The notes: generated by a model from the sequence alone, not told the origin. A stretch of 64,000 nt of DNA from Pedobacter schmidteae (GCF_900564155.1 NZ_LS999839.1:1609097-1673096), one strand, 5' to 3'. Positions 26,780-35,868 are shown, counted from the first letter of the stretch. Numbers and translations are program-made.

Positions 26780-28732
26780 ATGTTTACAAAACTACAAATT
26801 GTATCACGCTGGATTATTTTTACAATAGATATTTGCTTAAGCATTTTAGCATTGTTATTTGCAATTATCCTGCAAAACAATTTTATCATCAATAATATAG
26901 ATTTCCTGGCTTTTTATAAGGCTGTGGTTTTGGTGATTGTGGTAAATTCTTTTGTATTTTATAGTGTTAAAACCTTTGCTGGAATAGTCCGGTATACTTC
27001 AGCCCAAGATTCTTTCAGAATATTGTTTGCTGTTGTCCTGAGTTCTTTGATTTTGTTTTTTACGCATGCACTGGCGATAGTCATAACCGGACAACATGTG
27101 ATCAGTAGTGTTGTGATTATAGTCTATACATTGTTTAATTTTCTTCTACTTATTACCTATCGAATTATTGTAAAGTACTTTTTTATGTACATAAAGAATG
27201 CTAATCTGGACAAAATCAGGATTATCATTTACGGAGCGGGAGAAGCTGGGGTTGCAACAAAAAGAACTTTTGATCATGATCCTAAAGTAAATAAAACCAT
27301 TATTGCTTTTGTGGATGATGATCTTAGGAAGGTAGGTAAAACGATTGATGGTGTACGTATTTTAGACGCTGCACAATTAGAACACTTGATAACCAAGCAT
27401 GAAGTAGATGAGATCATTTTTGCTTCCTATACCATACCGTCAGAACGCAAAAATCAGATTGTGGATATTTGCCTCGAAAACGACGTAAAGATTCTAAATA
27501 TCCCTTCACCTGAAGTTTGGGCCAAAGGGCATGTAACTACGGCACAAATCCAAAATATCAATATTGAAGACTTGCTCAATAGGAAGACAATTGAGATTGA
27601 TATCAATGGTATCCAAAATCAATTAAAAGATAAACGGATACTCATAACCGGTGCTGCAGGTTCAATAGGTAGTGAAATTGTTAGGCAACTTTTAAAATTT
27701 GAAACTGGCTTGATTATCCTGTGTGACCAAAGTGAAACGGCCTTGCATAATATCTATCTGGAGTTAGAAGAAACCCATGCAAATACTAATTTTCATGCTT
27801 TTATAGGAGATGTGAAAGATGTGAAACGCATGGAAACTTTATTCACCACTTATAAACCACATTACGTTTATCATGCCGCGGCCTACAAACATGTGCCATT
27901 AATGGAGGACAACCCACCAGAAGCGATCAAAACGAATGTAATGGGAACCAAGACCATTGCCGATCTTTCTGTGAAACATGGGGTTCAAAAATTTGTAATG
28001 ATCTCTACAGATAAAGCAGTAAACCCAACCAATGTAATGGGGGCCTCCAAACGTATCGCTGAAATCTATGTGCAGTCTCTAAATAATTCGTTAAATAATC
28101 CGGATTTAATTTTTACGAATGGCTTAAGCTATCTGAACGATAGTAATGTTAAACCGATTACTAAATTTATTACTACCCGTTTTGGAAATGTATTGGGTTC
28201 AAATGGTTCTGTAATTCCACGATTTAAACAACAGATAGAAAATGGTGGACCTGTTACCGTAACCCATCCTGAAATTACCCGATATTTCATGACTATTCCA
28301 GAGGCTTGTCGTCTTGTTTTGGAAGCAGGATGTATGGGTAAAGGTGGGGAGATCTATGTTTTTGACATGGGTAAATCGGTTAAAATAGTTGAACTCGCTA
28401 AAAAAATGATCAGATTGGCCGGTTTGGTTCCCAATCAGGATATTAAAATCTCTTATTCTGGTTTGAGACCAGGTGAGAAGCTATTTGAAGAATTGTTAAA
28501 TGATAGTGAGATTACTAAACCTACCCATCATGAAAAAATCATGATTGGACAGGTAAGAGAATATATTTTTAATGAAATAGAAACCCAGATCTATCAATTG
28601 TTGCAACATGCCACTACTGGAAATACCAGGCAGGTTGTACGGCAAATGAAGGTCATTGTTCCTGAATTTATCAGCAAAAATTCTGTATTTGAAGAATTAG
28701 ACGCTCAGATTCAGGTTGAACAAAATCCCTAA
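26780..28732 (+). CDS. PglF/WbpM-type UDP-GlcNAc 4,6-dehydratase, membrane-anchored
   Basis: 650 residues. Four membrane helices in about 1-125, a CoA-binding-like Rossmann domain (IIYGAGEAGVATKR), then the SDR domain (RILITGAAGSIGSEIVRQL) with the catalytic Thr-Asp-Lys (ISTDKAVNPTNVMGASK) in place of the SYK triad, as in FlaA1/PglF. It forms UDP-4-keto-6-deoxy-GlcNAc, the substrate for the PglE-like aminotransferase. Length equals that of full-size WbpM/PglF. A moderate internal promoter element precedes it. Confidence 0.92.
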   Translation: MFTKLQIVSRWIIFTIDICLSILALLFAIILQNNFIINNIDFLAFYKAVVLVIVVNSFVFYSVKTFAGIVRYTSAQDSFRILFAVVLSSLILFFTHALAIVITGQHVISSVVIIVYTLFNFLLLITYRIIVKYFFMYIKNANLDKIRIIIYGAGEAGVATKRTFDHDPKVNKTIIAFVDDDLRKVGKTIDGVRILDAAQLEHLITKHEVDEIIFASYTIPSERKNQIVDICLENDVKILNIPSPEVWAKGHVTTAQIQNINIEDLLNRKTIEIDINGIQNQLKDKRILITGAAGSIGSEIVRQLLKFETGLIILCDQSETALHNIYLELEETHANTNFHAFIGDVKDVKRMETLFTTYKPHYVYHAAAYKHVPLMEDNPPEAIKTNVMGTKTIADLSVKHGVQKFVMISTDKAVNPTNVMGASKRIAEIYVQSLNNSLNNPDLIFTNGLSYLNDSNVKPITKFITTRFGNVLGSNGSVIPRFKQQIENGGPVTVTHPEITRYFMTIPEACRLVLEAGCMGKGGEIYVFDMGKSVKIVELAKKMIRLAGLVPNQDIKISYSGLRPGEKLFEELLNDSEITKPTHHEKIMIGQVREYIFNEIETQIYQLLQHATTGNTRQVVRQMKVIVPEFISKNSVFEELDAQIQVEQNP

Positions 28733-28736
28733 CCTA

Positions 28737-30344
28737 ATGAAAAAATATTTATTGATGGGTGTGATGGCTTTGGCTTTCAGTAGCCTAAAAGCGCAAACAC
28801 CTAACGTAAACATACCCTACTCTTACCAATTTTACCAGAAGTTAAATGGATCAGTGTATGATGTGAATAGCCGTTCGCATTCTGCAATCAAAGGTTTTTA
28901 TGCAGACGACTCCTTATTGGTGAATCGTTATCAGAACATGATGAAAATGGGAACAGATTCCCTGAACAAACGTTCCTGGGTTCGTCGAAAATTGACTGAA
29001 GAACATCTATTAAATTTCCAGGGTGATGATTACACCGTTTATGCGGATTTTCTTCCTGATTTTCAAATAGGTCGTGATTTTAAGAACAATACTACGATCT
29101 GGAAAAATACAAGAGGTTTCCAAATCGGTGGAACTATAGGAGACAAATTCTCGTTTTATACCAATGGTTTTGAAAATCAGGGTGTATTTGCCAACTACAT
29201 TACCGATTTTATCAATACCAATGGTGTTGTTCCAAGTGAGATGTCGGGGAAACTGGACAAAAAAACGAAGGACTGGTCGTACGTTACCGCCTTGTTATCT
29301 TACACGCCTAATAAACATTTGAATATAGCACTAGGGTATGATAAAAACTTCATAGGAGATGGTTATCGGTCAATGTTGCTATCTGACGTTGCCGCCAATT
29401 ATTCTTTTCTAAGGGTAAGAGCTACCCTTGGTAATGTACAGTATCAAACCATATTCGGTTACATGTTGGATCCTGGGGCAGAGAAACTAACGACTGATAG
29501 ACGATTGGGGGACAGAGGGAAATGGGCAGCGATGCATTATATAGATTGGAATGCTACTAACCGGTTCTCTATTGGTTTTTTTCAGGCGGTTACCTGGGCT
29601 GATGCCGAAAAAGAAGGAAAACGAGGCTTTGATTTCAACTATGTGCATCCTTTTATTTTCCTAAGGTCAGTTGAGGGGGCAAACACTACGTCCCCTGATA
29701 AGATGCGTTTGGGTATCAATACGAAGTATGAAATACTGGATAAAACTACCGTTTACGGCCAGTTTATGATTGATGAGTTTACTGCCAAAGAATTTTTTGG
29801 TAATAAAGGCTATTGGGCAAATAAATGGGCACTACAATTAGGCTTCAGAGGTTCTGACCTGTTTAAGGTAGAGAACCTGAACTATCTTGCCGAGTTTAAT
29901 ACGGCCAGACCTTATACCTATGCGCACTTTGATCGGGTTTCTAATTATGCTGCAATGAACCAACCATTGGCGCATCCTATGGGGGCAAATTTTAAAGAAG
30001 TGTTGGGTATCTTGAATTATAGTTATAAGAGATTTGACCTGCAAGGGCAAATGATGTATGCCCGGTACGGCTTAGATCCGGAGGGTATGAATTACGGTAA
30101 AGATATTTTTAAAAGCTACAATACCAGAGCTGCTGATTACGGCAACAACATCGGTCAAGGCATAAGAACCAACCTTTACTTCGCTGAAGGCCGCGCTTCT
30201 TACCTGCTCAATCCAAAATACAACCTGCGCCTGGAAGTTGGCGGAGTGCTAAGAAGAGAAACTAACTCCATAAAAAATACAAATACTGCCTTATTTACTT
30301 TTGGTCTGCGCAGTACATTCAGAAACCTATATCAAGATTTTTAA
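28737..30344 (+). CDS. Wzi/RemB-like outer-membrane beta-barrel protein
   Basis: 535 residues from ATG 28737 (a TTG at 28716 within the pglF-like gene is less likely). Signal peptide to about residue 19 (SSLKAQ), then a beta-rich barrel of repeated aromatic-closed strands, with NIALGYDKNFIGDGYRSM typical of the Caps_assemb_Wzi/RemB group. Wzi retains capsule at the surface, and RemB is a Flavobacterium gliding adhesion protein, so either surface attachment role is possible. It is the last gene of the polysaccharide operon proper and lies 23 bases before metK. Confidence 0.78.
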   Translation: MKKYLLMGVMALAFSSLKAQTPNVNIPYSYQFYQKLNGSVYDVNSRSHSAIKGFYADDSLLVNRYQNMMKMGTDSLNKRSWVRRKLTEEHLLNFQGDDYTVYADFLPDFQIGRDFKNNTTIWKNTRGFQIGGTIGDKFSFYTNGFENQGVFANYITDFINTNGVVPSEMSGKLDKKTKDWSYVTALLSYTPNKHLNIALGYDKNFIGDGYRSMLLSDVAANYSFLRVRATLGNVQYQTIFGYMLDPGAEKLTTDRRLGDRGKWAAMHYIDWNATNRFSIGFFQAVTWADAEKEGKRGFDFNYVHPFIFLRSVEGANTTSPDKMRLGINTKYEILDKTTVYGQFMIDEFTAKEFFGNKGYWANKWALQLGFRGSDLFKVENLNYLAEFNTARPYTYAHFDRVSNYAAMNQPLAHPMGANFKEVLGILNYSYKRFDLQGQMMYARYGLDPEGMNYGKDIFKSYNTRAADYGNNIGQGIRTNLYFAEGRASYLLNPKYNLRLEVGGVLRRETNSIKNTNTALFTFGLRSTFRNLYQDF

Positions 30345-30367
30345 TTTATAACTAAAAAAACTATTTA

Positions 30368-31618
30368 ATGTCGTATTTATTTACATCAGAATCTGTTTCC
30401 GAAGGCCATCCTGATAAGATAGCAGATCAAATTTCGGATGCCTTAATTGACAACTTCCTGGCTTTTGATGCCGAATCAAAAGTAGCCTGCGAAACTTTGG
30501 TGACTACCGGACAAGTAATTCTGGCCGGCGAGGTAAAATCAACCACCTACCTGGATGTACAGCAAATTGCGCGTGAGGTGATCAAAAAAATCGGTTACAC
30601 CAAAAGCGAGTACATGTTTGAGGCCAACTCTTGCGGTATCTTATCTGCCATTCACGAGCAGTCGCAGGACATCAACCAGGGTGTTGATCGCGCCAGCAAA
30701 GAAGAACAGGGAGCGGGCGACCAGGGTATGATGTTTGGTTATGCTACCAACGAAACAGAAAACTACATGCCTTTGGCCTTAGACCTGTCGCATACTTTAT
30801 TGCAGGAACTGGCTATCTTAAGACGCGAAAATAAAGAAATCACTTATTTACGCCCGGATGCCAAATCGCAGGTAACCCTGGAATATTCTGACGATAATAA
30901 ACCGGTACGCATTGATGCCATTGTAATTTCTACACAGCATGATGATTTTGATGAAGAAGCCAAAATGCTGGCCAAAATCAAAAAAGATCTGGTAGATATC
31001 CTGATTCCACGTATCATTGCCAAATACCCTCAGTACGCGCATTTATTTAACGATAAAATTGAATACCATATCAACCCAACCGGTAAATTTGTGATCGGTG
31101 GGCCACATGGTGATACGGGCTTAACCGGCCGTAAAATCATCGTAGATACTTATGGTGGTAAAGGTGCTCATGGTGGTGGTGCATTTTCGGGTAAAGATCC
31201 AAGTAAGGTAGACAGATCAGCAGCTTATGCTACCCGTCACATTGCCAAAAACCTGGTTGCTGCCGGTGTTGCCGAAGAAATCCTGGTACAGGTAAGTTAT
31301 GCCATTGGTGTAGCCAAGCCTATGGGTATCTATATCAATACTTATGGCACAGCCAAAGTAGGTAAAACGGATGGTGAGATTGCCAAAATTGTAGAAGGCA
31401 TTTTTGATATGCGTCCTTACTTCATCGAGCAACGCTTAAAATTAAGAAATCCAATATATAGCGAAACTGCTGCTTACGGACATATGGGCCGCAAGCCGGA
31501 AACGGTTACCAAAACTTTCAGAACACCAAATGGTGAGGAGAAAGTTGTAACAGTTGACTTGTTTACCTGGGAAAAACTGGATTTTGTAGATAAAGTGAAA
31601 GCCGCTTTCGCTTTGTAA
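30368..31618 (+). CDS. metK: S-adenosylmethionine synthetase
   Basis: 416 residues, normal for bacterial MetK. It makes S-adenosylmethionine from ATP and methionine. Signatures are [20 protein letters not shown] at the N terminus, the [12 protein letters not shown] loop and the second phosphate-binding motif [14 protein letters not shown]. It is tightly packed behind the Wzi/RemB-like gene and ends at a strong terminator. Co-transcription with the polysaccharide genes could supply SAM to their methyltransferases, but MetK is a housekeeping enzyme and this may be coincidence. Confidence 0.97.
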   Translation: MSYLFTSESVSEGHPDKIADQISDALIDNFLAFDAESKVACETLVTTGQVILAGEVKSTTYLDVQQIAREVIKKIGYTKSEYMFEANSCGILSAIHEQSQDINQGVDRASKEEQGAGDQGMMFGYATNETENYMPLALDLSHTLLQELAILRRENKEITYLRPDAKSQVTLEYSDDNKPVRIDAIVISTQHDDFDEEAKMLAKIKKDLVDILIPRIIAKYPQYAHLFNDKIEYHINPTGKFVIGGPHGDTGLTGRKIIVDTYGGKGAHGGGAFSGKDPSKVDRSAAYATRHIAKNLVAAGVAEEILVQVSYAIGVAKPMGIYINTYGTAKVGKTDGEIAKIVEGIFDMRPYFIEQRLKLRNPIYSETAAYGHMGRKPETVTKTFRTPNGEEKVVTVDLFTWEKLDFVDKVKAAFAL

Positions 31619-31637
31619 GGTAATTTTCCAATTGTTA

Positions 31638-31676
31638 CTAAAAGAGAGGAAGCTTTCATAGCTTCCTCTCTTTTAG
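31638..31676 (+). terminator. Strong intrinsic terminator after metK
   Basis: A perfect 17-bp stem (CTAAAAGAGAGGAAGCT and its complement) with a 5-nt loop TTCAT, followed by TTTA, begins 20 bases after the metK stop. It probably closes the long polysaccharide-metK transcript. Confidence 0.85.
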
Positions 31677-31750
31677 TTTATCTAGAAAAATGTTTTTTTT
31701 CAAAAAAAATGATTCTACCTTTATTTCTATTAAAATTAACTTCATAACCC

Positions 31751-32608
31751 TTGAAAATACTAGTTTTAGGAGCCTCAGGCCAGCTTGGCCAATGCCTCAA
31801 AAAAGTTGCTGCAGAAAAAAATATCACCAACATCAGCTTCCCTGATGAAAGCAAAGGCAATATCCTGGATATTGGCCTCCTGAAAGCCTTATTTGAAGAG
31901 GAACAACCTACCCACGTGATCAACTGTGCGGCCTATACCGCGGTGGATAAAGCAGAAGACGATATCGACCTGTGCAGGAAGATCAATAAGGATGGCGCGT
32001 TAAACATTGCAAATGTCTGCAAAACAAACAACGCCACATTGGTACATGTCTCCACAGATTTCGTTTTCAAGGGCGATCAGCCTGAGCTGTTAAAAGAAGA
32101 CGACCTGGCCGAGCCGATCAATATTTACGGAGTAACCAAACTGGAAGGGGAACAAGAGGTAATCAATACCTTAAAAGAGTACTTCATCTTACGGACCAGC
32201 TGGCTGTATTCTGAATACGCTAATAACTTTGTAAAAACGATGTTAAAGCTTGGCGCCGACAGAGATGAATTGAATGTAATAGCCGATCAGATTGGTACAC
32301 CTACTTACGCCATCGACCTCGCTGGAGCGATTTTAACGATCATCACATCAGGCCAAAAAGATTACGGTGTTTATCATTACAGCAACGAAGGCGTAACCTC
32401 CTGGTATGATTTTGCTGTAGGCATCTTTGACATCAGCAATACAAATGTCAAAGTAAAACCTATTCCAACATCGCAATATCCCACCAGAGCTATAAGGCCA
32501 AAGTTCTCGGTAATGGATAAAACCAAAATTAAAACCACCTTTAATTTAGAAGTTCCTTACTGGAGAGACAGCCTCAAAACCTGTATCGAAAGACTGAAAG
32601 CGCAATAA
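31751..32608 (+). CDS. rfbD: dTDP-4-dehydrorhamnose reductase
   Basis: 285 residues from a TTG start 75 bp after the metK terminator. The RmlD family motifs are present: NAD(P)H site LVLGASGQLGQCL (4-16), VDKAEDDIDLCRKIN, the catalytic YGVTKLEGE and SWLYSEYANNF. It reduces dTDP-4-keto-L-rhamnose to dTDP-L-rhamnose. The partners rfbA, rfbB and rfbC are not in this window, so they must be elsewhere. It converges on the small lipoprotein gene, with an operator-like array between. Confidence 0.92.
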   Translation: MKILVLGASGQLGQCLKKVAAEKNITNISFPDESKGNILDIGLLKALFEEEQPTHVINCAAYTAVDKAEDDIDLCRKINKDGALNIANVCKTNNATLVHVSTDFVFKGDQPELLKEDDLAEPINIYGVTKLEGEQEVINTLKEYFILRTSWLYSEYANNFVKTMLKLGADRDELNVIADQIGTPTYAIDLAGAILTIITSGQKDYGVYHYSNEGVTSWYDFAVGIFDISNTNVKVKPIPTSQYPTRAIRPKFSVMDKTKIKTTFNLEVPYWRDSLKTCIERLKAQ

Positions 32609-32643
32609 TCCAAGGGGAAATAGTCTGAAACAGATTTTTCTAT

Positions 32644-32746
32644 ATTATAAGTATACTTACAATATTTCCCTTTTTCCATGAAAGTTGTAATCATACTTAT
32701 AATTTATCTGTTTTTATGGTAAAGTTGTAAGTATACTTATAACTTT
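32644..32746. repeat. Three palindromic repeats with exact 40-bp phasing
   Basis: The 10-mers AAGTATACTT (32649), AATCATACTT (32689) and AAGTATACTT (32729) begin exactly 40 bp apart. Each lies inside a longer imperfect dyad; the third spans 32721-32746 with one mismatched pair, and copies two and three both begin AAAGTTGTAA. Forty base pairs is close to four helical turns, so a cooperative DNA-binding protein could bind one face. The site lies between two converging genes and overlaps the 3' end of the lipoprotein gene, unusual for promoter operators. Confidence 0.6.
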
Positions 32747-33105
32747 TTGTAAGCAATATAGCCACAAATAACGGCCATTACTATTGCCGCATAAACCAAG
32801 ATATAGAAGGAAGTATTTGATTTGGAAAGCACTTCCTCCTTGGTAGCCGTTGTTTCTTTTGTTTTTAAACTCCCAGTTTTTGCTTCATCAAGGCGTTCGC
32901 GAACGTGCTGATATTGGTACATCGTGCTATCATTCCACCAGGCATAAGTACGGGTTTCTTTATCGGTGGTTTTAACTTCCGTTTTGTCCAGATAGCTTTG
33001 TTTTTCCGTACGCAGATTATTTTGAGCAACTGTTTTGGTGTTTTTTTTAGACAATGCACAGCTGCTTAGGCAAGTCACAATAAGCAGTATATAAGTTATT
33101 TTCAT
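32737..33105 (-). CDS. Small lipoprotein with C-terminal membrane helix (Rz1-like?)
   Basis: 122 residues. Signal peptide with a lipobox ending at Cys16 (TCLSSCALSK), a hydrophilic Lys/Thr/Glu-rich helical middle, and a C-terminal hydrophobic segment (FYILVYAAIVMAVICGYIAY). Lipid at one end and a membrane helix at the other would span the periplasm, a layout that recalls spanins (unimolecular, u-spanin type). The neighbouring endopeptidase and small membrane protein make this plausible, but there is no sequence homology I can name. Confidence 0.55.
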   Translation of the reverse strand: MKITYILLIVTCLSSCALSKKNTKTVAQNNLRTEKQSYLDKTEVKTTDKETRTYAWWNDSTMYQYQHVRERLDEAKTGSLKTKETTATKEEVLSKSNTSFYILVYAAIVMAVICGYIAYKKL

Positions 33106-33206
33106 ACTTTTAATATTAGAAAATGGCGCATGGCAGGGGCGAGGCCCCGGCCTTTGCCGGGATCACGAGGTGTATTAGGAATACTGCGTCATTGAGCGCA
33201 AAGCCC

Positions 33207-33911
33207 TCAATGTCTTTTCAGAGACATCCTGTTTTGTTTAGTATTTGTCCAATCTGCAAAACGATAAATTGTCCTGATGTGCCGCATGCGCCGATACACG
33301 CCATCACCCTCACGCGATCCGGGTAAATTGGTATTGCCCTCAATAGTATTCAACCAATCTCCTTTCAGGCGTTCTGCAAAACCGCAATGGGCTATTCTTT
33401 TTAAAGAAGGGAAATACAAGCCGAATACCAGGCCCGAAACCTGTTCTGCAACAACAGACTTCACCAATACCCTGTCGGGGAATAAAGCCGGCGACCAGCC
33501 CGTTCGTGGCTCCGCATAGCCAGTCTGTTTAAACACCCAGCAAACGAAGGCCGCACAATAGGGGCTACCTTTACGTAAGCCAACAGCGTTTAAATAGGCC
33601 TCTATACGTTTACCATCATTGCAACCTGTTTTCTCCCGAACGCCGATTTCGGCACGCGCAATACCAAGTAGCTTATTTCTTTCGTCTTCATATCCCTTAC
33701 TTAGAACTATACGCCCGTCATCCCGACGGAAGCGCAGCGAGGAGAACTGAGCCATTCGCGAGCTCAACGAGACAAGATGAGCACAAGAATTCCGAGTTAG
33801 ATCTCCTGGGCTACGGCTAAAGAAGAGATTTAACAAATCGCCCCCAAACACATCACTCCAGCCCATAAAAGCGAAGCAAAGCAGAGCCAGAAAAAACCTA
33901 ACTGTTTCCAT
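33207..33911 (-). CDS. Cell-wall endopeptidase/CHAP-like protein with a repeat-derived insertion
   Basis: 234 residues as read. The catalytic part begins near residue 75 (NKLLGIARAEIGVREKTG) and contains SPYCAAFVCWVFKQTG, which has the Cys nucleophile, and GLVFGLYFPSLKRIAHCGF with a likely active-site His, as in phage-type CHAP/NlpC-like lysins. Residues about 29-67 (33711-33825) derive from a dispersed GTCATCCCGACGGAAGCGC-type repeat read in frame. The first ~25 residues resemble a signal peptide but overlap the upstream gene by 82 bases. No ATG occurs in frame after the repeat, so the true start and activity are unclear. Confidence 0.6.
   Translation of the reverse strand: METVRFFLALLCFAFMGWSDVFGGDLLNLFFSRSPGDLTRNSCAHLVSLSSRMAQFSSLRFRRDDGRIVLSKGYEDERNKLLGIARAEIGVREKTGCNDGKRIEAYLNAVGLRKGSPYCAAFVCWVFKQTGYAEPRTGWSPALFPDRVLVKSVVAEQVSGLVFGLYFPSLKRIAHCGFAERLKGDWLNTIEGNTNLPGSREGDGVYRRMRHIRTIYRFADWTNTKQNRMSLKRH
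33711..33825. repeat. Dispersed intergenic-type repeat inside a coding region
   Basis: The element begins CCGTCATCCCGACGGAAGCG and closes with an imperfect inverted copy of its start (the minus-strand AGCCGTAGCCCAGGAGATCT pairs with AGCGCAGCGAGGAGAACT). Such repeats are normally intergenic in Bacteroidota. Related wording occurs near 33120-33220. Confidence 0.5.
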
Positions 33912-34240
33912 GATTCCATATTTTTAAACTGTACTACCATCTCGCCCAGGTCGGGCAAACCCAAACTCATCCAGAACTTCTGTAGCAGCCACCAGCTTAA
34001 ACCGGTAACCACCAGGAAGCAAATGAGACCCAGCAATACCAGCAGCCAGATGTTGGGGTCGATAAAGCCAATTGTAGGGTCTGTGCCCCTCAATAAGTCT
34101 TGTAAAACAGGCCACAGCAAGGCGAGCCCCACCAGAAACAGGTATGGTAAATAGTTCCCGAGGCGTAACCCATATATAGGCCAGCCTTTCCTAACGTTTC
34201 TTAATGAAACATGAAGGTTATTTAATTTTAGTGTATTCAT
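33830..34240 (-). CDS. Small membrane protein, holin-like in context
   Basis: 136 residues with about three or four hydrophobic helices (LPYLFLVGLALLWPVLQDLL, IWLLVLLGLICFLVVTGLSW and FWLCFASLLWAGVMCL). No named family is recognised. It precedes the endopeptidase and overlaps its first 82 bases. A membrane protein directly before an endopeptidase, followed by a spanin-like lipoprotein, resembles a phage lysis cassette, but holin function is inferred only from this order. Confidence 0.5.
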   Translation of the reverse strand: MNTLKLNNLHVSLRNVRKGWPIYGLRLGNYLPYLFLVGLALLWPVLQDLLRGTDPTIGFIDPNIWLLVLLGLICFLVVTGLSWWLLQKFWMSLGLPDLGEMVVQFKNMESWKQLGFFWLCFASLLWAGVMCLGAIC

Positions 34241-34253
34241 ATTTTGATATATT

Positions 34254-34463
34254 TTAAATGGTCTGTTCCGGACAAACTAAGCTGCCTATGGTGGCCAGGC
34301 CCATCGTTACAGCATTAAACTTTCGGATCGCAGGAGAAATAAAGTCCCGATCCCAGCCAATGCGCTTCTTTAAAAAGTAGTTCTCCGGTTGAAAAACTCC
34401 TGCAATTAAAAACGCTCGAATTAATAAAGGCTGCCCGGGCCCTGTGCGCCAGTTGCACGTCAT
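34254..34463 (-). CDS. Short ORF of uncertain status between DUF6266 and membrane protein genes
   Basis: 69 residues (MTCNWRTGPGQPLLIRAFLI...PEQTI) lie in a 279-bp gap. An alternative frame at 34315-34515 gives 66 residues rich in Cys and His. Neither matches a family I know. The first is more protein-like in composition and its sequence ends 13 bases before the next gene. Gene packing suggests something is coded here, perhaps broken. Confidence 0.25.
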   Translation of the reverse strand: MTCNWRTGPGQPLLIRAFLIAGVFQPENYFLKKRIGWDRDFISPAIRKFNAVTMGLATIGSLVCPEQTI

Positions 34464-34519
34464 GCCAATGTCCGTCTAAACCGCATTCACAGAGGCCCCG
34501 ACAGCCTTTAATCAAGTCA

Positions 34520-35167
34520 CTACGCTATCGGTATCGCGGCTATGTGTATACTATTGGAACTCAAGTCCTTTTTCAGCGTAGACGTAAAGCTGAGATAAGT
34601 ATGTACCGTGTCACCCGTAAAATCAGGCGGTACCGGCAAATTAAATCCCAGGGCCGACCGCGGTGCCGCATTCATCAACGATACAAACTGGTTCTTGGCA
34701 GGGTTATACACCAGCACATTGACCATGTCGGTGGCGTCTTTGTATTTCGCATTCGCACCATCCAGTGTCCAGTTAAAATCCAATCTGGCCGGGGCCGTTA
34801 CATCCACCCCAATCGAAACGGGTAAACTCAACTTGCCAGTACTAAACTTTAGTTTGGTATAATCCAGCGTAAAGTTGGGTGCCACACCGGTAATGGCTGT
34901 TTTGAGGTGATAAGCTACCGCCGCATTCATGGCTGATACCGATCCGGCACCCTTTTTAAAGCCGGCATCAATCTGGTCGCTCAAGCCACTCAGAAAACCG
35001 GTGACCAGCCCAAACTTAAAGCGCTGATTGATCTGTGCCTGGGTTGCGGGCTTGTTACTCACCCGGGGCAAGGCCCTGATCACATTTAAATCTCGCCAGT
35101 AAGCACCTACTACCGACCCTGTTTTGTTTCTGAACCCACCAAGGATTCCTTGTCTGATAATTCCCAT
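34520..35167 (-). CDS. DUF6266 family protein, intact copy
   Basis: 215 residues. The N-terminal signature GIIRQGILGGFRNKTGSVVG (2-21) with AYWRDLNVIRALP is that of the DUF6266 family, found mainly in Sphingobacteriia; the rest is beta-rich (about 100-215). No signal peptide or membrane helix is visible. The function is unknown; similarity to phage-associated surface or structural proteins is a guess. A second, frameshifted copy lies upstream, with a hypothetical gene between. A 272-bp gap without recognisable features precedes this gene. Confidence 0.75.
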   Translation of the reverse strand: MGIIRQGILGGFRNKTGSVVGAYWRDLNVIRALPRVSNKPATQAQINQRFKFGLVTGFLSGLSDQIDAGFKKGAGSVSAMNAAVAYHLKTAITGVAPNFTLDYTKLKFSTGKLSLPVSIGVDVTAPARLDFNWTLDGANAKYKDATDMVNVLVYNPAKNQFVSLMNAAPRSALGFNLPVPPDFTGDTVHTYLSFTSTLKKDLSSNSIHIAAIPIA

Positions 35168-35439
35168 AATTTTTAAGGATTAAAAGGTTAAAAAATCTGT
35201 TTATTTCCATCAAAAGCAACATCACCATTGATGGCCAAATCATTTACCATGAAGAATTAAAATCGTCACCCTAAATCTTTATCAGCTGAAACCGTCATTC
35301 CAGCTGTTGGCAAATGATGAGACAAAGAGAAAAAATCGGGCAGACCTGTGGTAGTCCCAGCCCGTACCGTACGTTTGAGCAAAAAGCCTTAGAAAACAAT
35401 GTATAAACACTAATAGGGCAACTATTTTTTTGTTAAAAA

Positions 35440-35868
35440 TCAGCGCAAAATAAATTCCTCGTCCAGCTGTTTCAGCATTTTCACCAGCAAAGCCCTAACT
35501 GTTGTGGCCGATCTTTGGACCACCTGCTTGTACTTTACAGTAAGGCTACCCACCGAAATGTATGCATTACCCAAACCGGTGGTGACAAAATTTTTGGAGA
35601 CCGCAATCAGCAACTGAGCTACCGGACCAGCGTCCAATCCGCCGGCTTTGTGCATCAGCTTAAAAAAATAAGCCAGCGCGTCGACCGAAAACGATACCCT
35701 GATCCGGTGATCTTGCAACCCGGCTTCCGACGAGGCCATCTTGCCGGCTAGAAATCCTACTGCACCGCCTTCCAACTGCTTTAGCAATAGTTCCAGACAT
35801 TGCGCTGCCAATCCATATAACGCATCAGGTTTATGGGCCATGTAGTTGTATTTGTAGGACGTATTCAT
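35440..35868 (-). CDS. Hypothetical protein between DUF6266 genes
   Basis: 142 residues, mostly helical, without signal peptide or membrane segments; Leu/Ala-rich (LYGLAAQCLELLLKQLEGGAVG) with a beta-like centre. Not a family I recognise. The ATG overlaps the stop of the upstream DUF6266 copy by one base, so translation is probably coupled, and it is downstream in the same minus-strand operon. Confidence 0.55.
   Translation of the reverse strand: MNTSYKYNYMAHKPDALYGLAAQCLELLLKQLEGGAVGFLAGKMASSEAGLQDHRIRVSFSVDALAYFFKLMHKAGGLDAGPVAQLLIAVSKNFVTTGLGNAYISVGSLTVKYKQVVQRSATTVRALLVKMLKQLDEEFILR

Noticed and set aside
32644..32746. The phased repeats as a CRISPR array.
   Set aside because: Only three degenerate copies, no constant 25-40 bp repeat with unique spacers, and no cas genes nearby.
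34315..34515. An alternative 66-residue minus-strand ORF overlapping the uncertain one at 34254.
   Set aside because: Its composition (many Cys, His, Arg) is less protein-like; only one can be real and evidence for either is weak.
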